Assembly: GCA_002085385.1 (NCBI GenBank)
Contig: NATO01000014.1
Span: forward strand, 1 to 22,140
Origin: a candidate division Zixibacteria bacterium 4484_93
GTDB taxonomy: Bacteria > UBP14 > UBA6098 > 4484-93
Reading direction: 5' to 3'
DNA: 22,140 nt
The notes below the pieces were generated by a model. It made no database searches. It saw nothing but the letters and a program-made list of their open reading frames with translations, and was not told the DNA's origin. The position numbers and the translations under genes were made by a program. Below, one piece after another: positions 16,028-22,140 of this stretch. Each line of letters starts with the position of its first letter. Position 1 is the stretch's first letter.

Positions 16028-18366
16028 TGGATATCCGACGGGCAGTCCTCGGAACACTTATCCTGCTGGTAATGCTCCCGCTTTCTGTCAGAGCTCAATC
16101 CAGCATCTACCGGATAAATGTCGTCGGGAACAAGCAGGTGAGCAGAAACTACATCATCGGACTCTCCGGTCTCGAGGTGGGAAAAAGTATCTCCAGTCTC
16201 GCAATAGAGGATGCTATCAAGAGGATGTATAAGTCCGGATACTTCAACGATGTTATCATCAGAACAGAAAATCTGCCCGAGGGAGTATCCGTCGAGATAG
16301 AGGTAAAGGAGGCGAAAACCCCGGAGAAGATAACTTTCAAGGGGAACAAGCATATATCCACCAAAAAACTCAAGGAGAAGCTCACTGTCAGCGAGAACTC
16401 ACCTGTCCCAGATTATAAACTCTTCGAGTCAAAGCAGAACATTCTCACAGAATACGAGAAGAAGGGCTACCCGAACGCCGAGGTAAAAACTCATTTCGAG
16501 GAGAAAGCGGAAAAGACCACACTGGTTTTCGATGTAAAAGAGGGAAAAAAGATAAGGATAAAGAGGATAACCTTCATTGGAAATTCCGCCTTCTCCGACA
16601 GGAAGCTGAGGAGACAGATAGACACCAAGCAGAAATCACTCTTCCGAAAGGGGATATTTATCGAGGATAAACTGGAGGAGGACAAACTCAAACTCCAGAG
16701 ATTCTACCGGGAGCGTGGATATATAACGGCACAGGTGCAGCAGGATTCAGTCTATACGATAAACGATGGGAACTGGCTCGCTGTGGATATAACACTGTTC
16801 GAGGGTCCACAATTCAAGATGGGAGAAATAACCGTCTCGGGGGAATCACTTTTCACCGAGGATGAGCTCAAGGACAAGTTCAAGCTGAAGCGGGGTGATA
16901 TATTCAAGTTCAACAAATATGAGAAGAGCATCGCCGATATATACTTCGCCTATCAAGAGGAGGGGTATATTTATGCACAGATAGCAGACGAGCGGAGGCT
17001 CCGCGGCGACACAGCGGATGTCCAGCTATCCATTCAGGAGGGAATTCAGGCTCATGTCCACAGGATAAACATAACCGGCAACGAGAAGACTTACGACAAG
17101 GTGATAAGAAGGGAGATGGTGCTCTACCCCGGCGATGTCTTCAGGAGGAGCAAGTTCCTGTTCTCCCAGAGAAATATTTACTATCTCAACTATTTCGATG
17201 ATGTTGTGCCGGACTTCGCACCGCTCGATAACGGTGATGTGGACATAACAATCGATGTAAAGGAGAAGGCGGTCGGCAAATTTCAGGTCGGCGTTTCATA
17301 CAACGCGAGGGACAAATTTTATGGGACAATAAGCATCGGTTGGCCCAATGTGCTCGGCAGAGGATATACACTCAACCTCGACTGGGATTTTGGAACATCC
17401 CGGCAGAGCTTCAATCTCGGCTTCACCGACCCATGGTTCCTCGATACTCCGACCAGTGTCGGGTTCGACATCTACAACACCCTCTCCCACTGGACAGGCT
17501 ACTACACCGAGCAACGCAGAGGAGGAGCGGTTCGGCTCGGCAGGAGGCTATCGTTCCCGGATAAGTTCTTCAGGGCATACCTATCATATAAGCTCGAGCA
17601 GATAAGCTACTTCGACTTCAGCTCATCTTATGCTCCTCCACCTTACAACGACCTGCGGGAAAAGGAGTGGCCCATAGTTGGTAGCAAGGCATCGGTGGCA
17701 ATCGAGCGAGACAGCCGTGACCTACCGATGTTCGCAAGCGAGGGAAACCTCAATTCCTACTCCATCGAGACATCGGGTGGGTTCCTCGGTGGAGATGAAA
17801 ATTTCATCAAGCAGACAATCAAATCTTACTGGTATCTGAACCTCTACAAGAAGATATTCGTCGGGGTAGGGAAATGCCGACTCGGTTTTCTGACAAATCC
17901 TTGGGGCAGCACGATGGATATACCGTTCGGTGAGCGCTACTTCGCCGGTGGCACGAGTTTCGACGGGCAGATTCGTGGATACGAGGACAGGAGCATCTGC
18001 CCCATCGGCTACACAGAGCCTGTATACGATTCAACAGTCACACCGGATATGATGGGAAGATATCCTGTTACCCGCCGCTCGTATGCATACCAGATGGGTG
18101 GCGAGGCAATATCTGTCTTCTCATTGGAGCTTAGAACACAGCTTGTAAAGGGGCAACTATATTTCTCTATCTTCGCAGACGCTGGAAACAGCTGGAAAAA
18201 CTACCACAGTATGAAGCTAAATGACCTATACAGGTCGGCAGGAGCCGGCGTGAGGCTTATCGCCCCGATGCTCGGAGTAATCGGATTCGACTTCGCATAC
18301 GGCTTCGATTACCCTGGCAGCAAAGGGGAATGGCACTACCATTTCCAGGTAGGTCCGGAGATGTGA
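16027..18366 (+). CDS. bamA: outer-membrane protein assembly factor BamA
   Basis: A 779-residue Omp85 protein. The signal peptide ends near VRAQ (about residue 23). Five POTRA domains follow, each opened by a strand plus GN/GE motif: YRINVVGNKQVS, KITFKGNKHIS, KRITFIGNSAFS, GEITVSGESLFT and HRINITGNEKTY. A 16-stranded barrel occupies roughly 430-779. The loop-6 motif IRGYEDR sits near residue 649 (VRGF/Y in homologues). BamA folds and inserts beta-barrel proteins into the outer membrane. The C-terminus is FQVGPEM, so the final aromatic residue is six from the end rather than terminal or near-terminal. Translation is coupled to rplU by a one-base overlap. The skp and lpx genes that follow match the common bamA-skp-lpxD-fabZ-lpxA layout of diderms. 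Confidence 0.92.
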   Translation: MDIRRAVLGTLILLVMLPLSVRAQSSIYRINVVGNKQVSRNYIIGLSGLEVGKSISSLAIEDAIKRMYKSGYFNDVIIRTENLPEGVSVEIEVKEAKTPEKITFKGNKHISTKKLKEKLTVSENSPVPDYKLFESKQNILTEYEKKGYPNAEVKTHFEEKAEKTTLVFDVKEGKKIRIKRITFIGNSAFSDRKLRRQIDTKQKSLFRKGIFIEDKLEEDKLKLQRFYRERGYITAQVQQDSVYTINDGNWLAVDITLFEGPQFKMGEITVSGESLFTEDELKDKFKLKRGDIFKFNKYEKSIADIYFAYQEEGYIYAQIADERRLRGDTADVQLSIQEGIQAHVHRINITGNEKTYDKVIRREMVLYPGDVFRRSKFLFSQRNIYYLNYFDDVVPDFAPLDNGDVDITIDVKEKAVGKFQVGVSYNARDKFYGTISIGWPNVLGRGYTLNLDWDFGTSRQSFNLGFTDPWFLDTPTSVGFDIYNTLSHWTGYYTEQRRGGAVRLGRRLSFPDKFFRAYLSYKLEQISYFDFSSSYAPPPYNDLREKEWPIVGSKASVAIERDSRDLPMFASEGNLNSYSIETSGGFLGGDENFIKQTIKSYWYLNLYKKIFVGVGKCRLGFLTNPWGSTMDIPFGERYFAGGTSFDGQIRGYEDRSICPIGYTEPVYDSTVTPDMMGRYPVTRRSYAYQMGGEAISVFSLELRTQLVKGQLYFSIFADAGNSWKNYHSMKLNDLYRSAGAGVRLIAPMLGVIGFDFAYGFDYPGSKGEWHYHFQVGPEM

Positions 18367-18405
18367 GGAAAAATATGCAATAGTTCAAAAAAATCAGGAG
18401 GAAAG

Positions 18406-18933
18406 ATGAAAAAGGTTCTGCTTGCAACACTGATACTTCTGTTTTTTGCAACAGCGGTGTTCGCCGATGTAAAAATTGGATTCATCGACTCAAACAGGCT
18501 GGAGAACGAATACAACGAGTATAAAACCGTAAAAAGCGAGTTCGACAGGCTCGTTTCTGCCTGGCAGGATTCAGCACAAGCAATGGAGGATGAGATTACC
18601 AATCTCCAGCAGGAATACCAGACACAGCATTATATGCTATCGGATGAGAAGAAACAGGAAACGGAAAAGATTATCCAGGACAAGCTGACCGCATACCAGA
18701 ACTTCAGGCTGAATACCTTCGGAACAGGTGGACTGGCAGAGAAGAAATACGCGGAGATGACAGCCCCTCTTCTGGAAAATATACAGACGGCACTCGAGGA
18801 AATCGCCGAGGAATACGGATACACGCTGATACTCGACCGCTCGTCAGGCTCCATCGGATACATAGATGAATCACTGGATGTAACCGACATCCTGCTCGAG
18901 AAACTCAACAAGGGAACAGAAAGCGGAAAATAG
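18406..18933 (+). CDS. skp: Skp/OmpH-family periplasmic chaperone
   Basis: A 175-residue exported protein: signal peptide [20 protein letters not shown], then [20 protein letters not shown], the OmpH opening strand. A long helical hairpin follows (about 40-130) in which [10 protein letters not shown] and [13 protein letters not shown] form the tentacles. It closes with [18 protein letters not shown] and a D-hT-like strand ([14 protein letters not shown]). Skp trimers hold unfolded outer-membrane proteins on the way to BamA, which fits its position 39 bases after bamA. AGGAGGAAAG supplies the ribosome-binding site. Orthology to E. coli skp is by family and position; function is inferred. Confidence 0.86.
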   Translation: MKKVLLATLILLFFATAVFADVKIGFIDSNRLENEYNEYKTVKSEFDRLVSAWQDSAQAMEDEITNLQQEYQTQHYMLSDEKKQETEKIIQDKLTAYQNFRLNTFGTGGLAEKKYAEMTAPLLENIQTALEEIAEEYGYTLILDRSSGSIGYIDESLDVTDILLEKLNKGTESGK

Positions 18934-18941
18934 GAGAGAAA

Positions 18942-19958
18942 GTGAAACTTAAAGAGATTGCCGAGCTCTTCTCCGGCAAGATACTGGGGGACCCTGACAC
19001 CGAGATAGATGACATACGTCCCATCGCGAGAGCCGGCAAGGGGCACATAACATTCTTCCTCGGAAAAAGGTTCAAAAATGCTATAAGAGGGTGCAAAGCT
19101 TCAGCGGTTATTATGAAGAAAGATGACCTCCCTGAAAACTACAACTTTGTCCCTGTCATAACAGACAATCCATATCTCGCCTTCCAGAAGGTTATGACCC
19201 TTTTCCACCCACCAAAACCAGTCTCCTCAAGTATATCCAAAAACTGCATAATAAAGGATGGAACGAGTATCGAGGAGAATGTCTCCATCGGGGATTTCTC
19301 CATCATCGGAGAACGCTCGAGCATAGGAAGAGGAACATCCATCGGGAACTTCGTATCCATCGAGGAAAATGTGACAATTGGGAAGAACTGCGTCATCCAC
19401 TCGGGGGCAAAGATTTATCCGAGCGTGAAGATAGGCTCAGGATGCATAATCCACTCGGGCGCAGTGATTGGAGGCGATGGGTTCGGATACGCAAGAGATG
19501 GTGCGATAAACAAGAAGATTCCACACATAGGCGGGGTTATAATAGGTGATGATGTGGAGATAGGAGCGAATTGCACAATAGATGCGGGGACATTCGACCC
19601 AACTATCATCGAAAACGGGGTGAAGATAGACAATCTCGTTCATATCGCCCACAATGTATTTGTCGGGGAGAACTCGATAATTGTTGCTCAAGTGGGCATA
19701 GCTGGCTCGGTTACACTTGAAAAGAATGTCACGCTTGCCGGGCAGGTCGGGATAGCAGGGCACCTGACCATAGGCGAGAACAGCATTGTCGCTGCACAAT
19801 CGGGCGTCAGCAAATCGATACCGCCAAACTCATACTACTTCGGCTACCCGGCGAAACCAGCCAATCAGGTCAAAAGGGAGATGGCTACTATATCACAGCT
19901 ACCAGAACTTATAAAAAAGTTGAAAGAGCTTTTGAAAAAAGAAGGGCTATATGATTGA
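18942..19958 (+). CDS. lpxD: UDP-3-O-(3-hydroxyacyl)glucosamine N-acyltransferase
   Basis: A 338-residue acyltransferase, the third step of lipid A synthesis, adding a hydroxyacyl chain from ACP to the 2-amino group. An N-terminal uridine-binding domain ([31 protein letters not shown]) precedes a left-handed beta-helix of hexapeptide repeats (about 105-310). The diagnostic segments are [13 protein letters not shown] and the catalytic HIAHN. The C-terminal helix is [13 protein letters not shown]. Length equals the family norm. The start is GTG at 18942, eight bases after the skp stop, with AGGAG at 18932-18936. The 3' end overlaps lpxC-fabZ by eight bases. Confidence 0.92.
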   Translation: MKLKEIAELFSGKILGDPDTEIDDIRPIARAGKGHITFFLGKRFKNAIRGCKASAVIMKKDDLPENYNFVPVITDNPYLAFQKVMTLFHPPKPVSSSISKNCIIKDGTSIEENVSIGDFSIIGERSSIGRGTSIGNFVSIEENVTIGKNCVIHSGAKIYPSVKIGSGCIIHSGAVIGGDGFGYARDGAINKKIPHIGGVIIGDDVEIGANCTIDAGTFDPTIIENGVKIDNLVHIAHNVFVGENSIIVAQVGIAGSVTLEKNVTLAGQVGIAGHLTIGENSIVAAQSGVSKSIPPNSYYFGYPAKPANQVKREMATISQLPELIKKLKELLKKEGLYD

Positions 19959-21360
19959 GACACAGCGAACAATAACAAGAGAGGTCACACTCTCCGGAAG
20001 GGGATTGCACACAGGGAAGGAATGCAATCTGACATTCAAGCCTGCACCACCCGGTTCCTGGATTGTCTTCCGCAGAACAGATTTGCCCGGGAAACCAGAG
20101 ATAAAAGCAACACTCGACAATGTTAAGGAGATAGCAAGAGGGACATTCCTCGGTCGGGGCGATACCGAGATAAAGACCGTGGAGCACTGTCTCGCTGCAG
20201 TCTCCGGGCTCCAGATAGATAACATCATCGTCGAGATAGACAACGAGGAGGTGCCCGTATTGGACGGGAGTGCAAAACCATTTGTCGACGCACTCCTTAC
20301 AGCAGGATTTCAGGACCAGGGCATCCCGAGAGACATATTCAACATTCAGGATGTTATCCAGTATTCACAGAGGGATGGCGACAATGTCATCGATATACAT
20401 TCAATCCCCTATAAGGATTTCAGAATAACATTTATGGTCGACTACCAAAAACCACTCGGAACACAATATACAACGCTAAGAAGCCTCGAGGAGGATTTCG
20501 CCGAGAACTTCGCACCTGCAAGAACATTCTCGTTCCTTTCCGAGGTATCTACGCTCTTTAAGATGGGACTCATAAAGGGTGGAACCCTCTCAAATGCCCT
20601 CGTGATAGCCGACAGACCGCTCACCGAGGAAGACATAAGCTATATGCGCGACAAACTGAAGATTAAAGGACCGATATTCGAGGGGGAAAACGGCTTCTTA
20701 AATGGTGTTGAGCCTCAATTCCCCAACGAGCCCGTGAGACACAAGGTGGTGGATTTAATCGGCGACCTGGCTCTTCTCGGCTTCCCGATAAAGGGGCACA
20801 TCATTGCTGCACGCTCCGGGCATAAAAGTAACATCGAGCTGGCAAAACTCATACGAAAGCAGCACGACAAATGGAGGATATCCTCAAAATACAGAACTAT
20901 CTCAAAGGACAAAGGGGTTCTCATAGACACCCTCGGAATACAGAAGATACTTCCACACAGATATCCATTCCTGATGCTCGATAAGATAGTCGATATTGAG
21001 GAGAAAAAGCGGGTCGTCGCAATCAAGAACATCTCGATAAACGAGCCGTTCTTCAGAGGACATTTCCCAGGACATCCGATTATGCCAGGCGTGCTTATCA
21101 TCGAGGCTATGGCTCAGGCAGGTGCATTCCTCATACTCTCCAATCTTGAGGAAGAAAACCGTAAGGTAGCATACTTTATGGGAATAGACAGGGCACGTTT
21201 CAGGAACCCGGTGCATCCGGGAGACCAGCTGAGAATCGAGGTGGATATGATAAATTTCAGAAGAAGCATTGCAAGGTTCAAAGCGAAGGCAACGGTGAAG
21301 GGGAAAATTGCCTGTGAGGCAGAGATAATGGCAGCCGCGGTGGACGCAGAAAAGATATGA
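19951..21360 (+). CDS. lpxC-fabZ: bifunctional LpxC deacetylase / FabZ dehydratase fusion
   Basis: A 469-residue fusion. The LpxC half (1-305) deacetylates UDP-3-O-acyl-GlcNAc, the committed lipid A step. Its zinc ligands are His79 ([11 protein letters not shown]), His264 and Asp268 (HKVVDLIGD), and the catalytic His is His291 (ARSGHKSN). The FabZ half (about 322-469) is the 3-hydroxyacyl-ACP dehydratase with [13 protein letters not shown], catalytic His371 ([12 protein letters not shown]) and Glu385 ([10 protein letters not shown]). All key residues are present in both halves, so both activities are expected. The fusion is known from Bacteroidota, Chlorobiota and related groups; it links use of 3-hydroxyacyl-ACP for lipid A with its diversion to fatty acids. 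It overlaps lpxD by eight bases and lpxA by four (ATGA). Confidence 0.94.
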   Translation: MIETQRTITREVTLSGRGLHTGKECNLTFKPAPPGSWIVFRRTDLPGKPEIKATLDNVKEIARGTFLGRGDTEIKTVEHCLAAVSGLQIDNIIVEIDNEEVPVLDGSAKPFVDALLTAGFQDQGIPRDIFNIQDVIQYSQRDGDNVIDIHSIPYKDFRITFMVDYQKPLGTQYTTLRSLEEDFAENFAPARTFSFLSEVSTLFKMGLIKGGTLSNALVIADRPLTEEDISYMRDKLKIKGPIFEGENGFLNGVEPQFPNEPVRHKVVDLIGDLALLGFPIKGHIIAARSGHKSNIELAKLIRKQHDKWRISSKYRTISKDKGVLIDTLGIQKILPHRYPFLMLDKIVDIEEKKRVVAIKNISINEPFFRGHFPGHPIMPGVLIIEAMAQAGAFLILSNLEEENRKVAYFMGIDRARFRNPVHPGDQLRIEVDMINFRRSIARFKAKATVKGKIACEAEIMAAAVDAEKI

Positions 21361-22130
21361 AGATTCATTCTACAGCAATTGTAGGAAAGAATGTAGTCCT
21401 CGGCGAAAATGTGAGGGTCGGTCCCTGGTGCGTAATCGAGGATGGAGTAAGAATCGCCTCAGGAACAATCCTCGAGGGAAATGTGTTCATCGGCAGAGGA
21501 ACAAGGATTGGTAAGAATAACAAAATCCACAGGTTCGCAACCCTCGGAACAGCCCCGCAGGACCTGAAGTATGGCGGGGAAGCGACCTACCTCGAGATAG
21601 GCGACAATAACATTATCCGGGAGTATGTCAACATCAGCCGCGGAACAAGCGAAACCTGGATGACAAAGCTTGGGGACAACAACCTCGTTATGGCATACTG
21701 TCACATCGCACACGATTGCTACATCGGAAATGCCGTTATTCTAACAAACGCAACAAACATCGCAGGGCATGTGCATATCAAGGATTTTGCTACAATCGGC
21801 GGAATCGTCGCAGTGCACCAGTTCACAAAGATTGGCGAGTATGCTATGGTCGGGGCAGGTTCGAAGATAGTCAAGGATATTGTTCCATTCGCACTCGCTA
21901 CCGGTATCCCTGCAAAGATTAAAGGTATGAATATCATCGGTCTGAAAAGACGAGGGTTCCCAAAAGAGGAAATCGAGATTATAAAAAGATGCTTTAACAT
22001 CCTATTTCGCTCACCATACAATACACATCAGGCTATAGAAAAGATAAAGGCTGAACTCCCGATGGACAAAAATATCAAGTTAATCATCGACTTTATCGAG
22101 AACGAAGCGAAAAGGGGAATTGCAAAATGA
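21357..22130 (+). CDS. lpxA: acyl-ACP--UDP-N-acetylglucosamine O-acyltransferase
   Basis: A 257-residue enzyme of the first lipid A step, moving a hydroxyacyl chain from ACP to UDP-GlcNAc. Hexapeptide repeats form the left-handed helix from residue 3 to about 190 ([20 protein letters not shown], and later [20 protein letters not shown]). Diagnostic segments are [20 protein letters not shown]-like VNISRGT, and [10 protein letters not shown] with the catalytic His. The C-terminal helical domain has [16 protein letters not shown]. Length matches the family (262 in E. coli). Its ATG overlaps the lpxC-fabZ stop and its own stop overlaps the next ATG, both as ATGA. Confidence 0.94.
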   Translation: MKIHSTAIVGKNVVLGENVRVGPWCVIEDGVRIASGTILEGNVFIGRGTRIGKNNKIHRFATLGTAPQDLKYGGEATYLEIGDNNIIREYVNISRGTSETWMTKLGDNNLVMAYCHIAHDCYIGNAVILTNATNIAGHVHIKDFATIGGIVAVHQFTKIGEYAMVGAGSKIVKDIVPFALATGIPAKIKGMNIIGLKRRGFPKEEIEIIKRCFNILFRSPYNTHQAIEKIKAELPMDKNIKLIIDFIENEAKRGIAK

Positions 22131-22140
22131 GGAGGCTTTT
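22127..22140 (+). CDS. start of a gene downstream of lpxA (truncated by window end)
   Basis: ATG at 22127 overlaps the lpxA TGA as ATGA and continues as MRRL to the window edge. AAAAGGGG lies about eight bases upstream. Five codons cannot identify it; lpxB, lpxI or a sugar-nucleotide enzyme would be usual here. Confidence 0.5.

Noticed and set aside
1..22140. CRISPR array, tRNA, rRNA or insertion sequence
   Set aside because: No regularly spaced repeats, tRNA-like cloverleaf sequence, rRNA blocks or transposase motifs were seen in the read-through; short or divergent RNAs could be missed without tools.

Overview
This window reads as bacterial chromosome from a Gram-negative (diderm, lipid A-making) organism. 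It carries lipid A genes (lpxD, lpxC, lpxA), bamA, a skp-type chaperone gene and an MsbA-type exporter. lpxC is fused to fabZ, an arrangement known mainly from Bacteroidota, Chlorobiota and related FCB lineages. Together with the DUF2723, DUF3857 and RMDN-like TPR proteins and the frequent ATA and AGA/AGG codons, this suggests an uncultivated FCB-like or neighbouring candidate phylum. The exact phylum cannot be read from the sequence alone. No rRNA, tRNA, CRISPR array or insertion sequence was seen.

Layout. (1) 1-693, plus strand: an accessory patch with a putative toxin-antitoxin pair (DUF4258 protein, then a YgiT-type zinc-finger protein). It is followed in the same frame by a 39-codon remnant that looks like the C-terminus of a restriction/modification protein. 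(2) 3996-690, minus strand: holA (clamp-loader delta), an MsbA-like ABC exporter and a small outer-membrane barrel protein. (3) 4095-5249, plus strand: a dGTPase-family HD hydrolase. (4) 14461-5241, minus strand: a tightly packed run in which every gene overlaps or abuts the next. The order is an RMDN-like TPR protein, a DUF3857/transglutaminase-fold protein split by a frameshift, an EnvC-like LytM protein, holB (delta prime), a sigma-54 activator with a degenerate receiver, a DUF2723 GT-C-type membrane protein and a PQQ-propeller lipoprotein. (5) 14597-22140, plus strand: a secreted protein related to the soluble part of DUF2723 proteins, then rplU, bamA, skp, lpxD, lpxC-fabZ, lpxA and the first codons of another gene.

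How it fits together. Runs 4 and 5 diverge from a 135-bp gap with a perfect 9-9-9 inverted repeat. Its two arms each contain a consensus TTGACA box facing outward, so envelope-assembly genes on both sides may share control. Run 5 is a classic outer-membrane biogenesis cluster (barrel insertion, periplasmic chaperone, lipid A synthesis) that has captured a ribosomal protein gene. MsbA in run 2 would export its product. Run 4 mixes envelope functions with a replication subunit and an orphan regulator. The less ordinary points are the secreted DUF2723-like module, the transglutaminase fold lacking its Cys and His, the frameshift in that gene, and the toxin-antitoxin/restriction remnant. I found no convincing evidence of a wholly new system.
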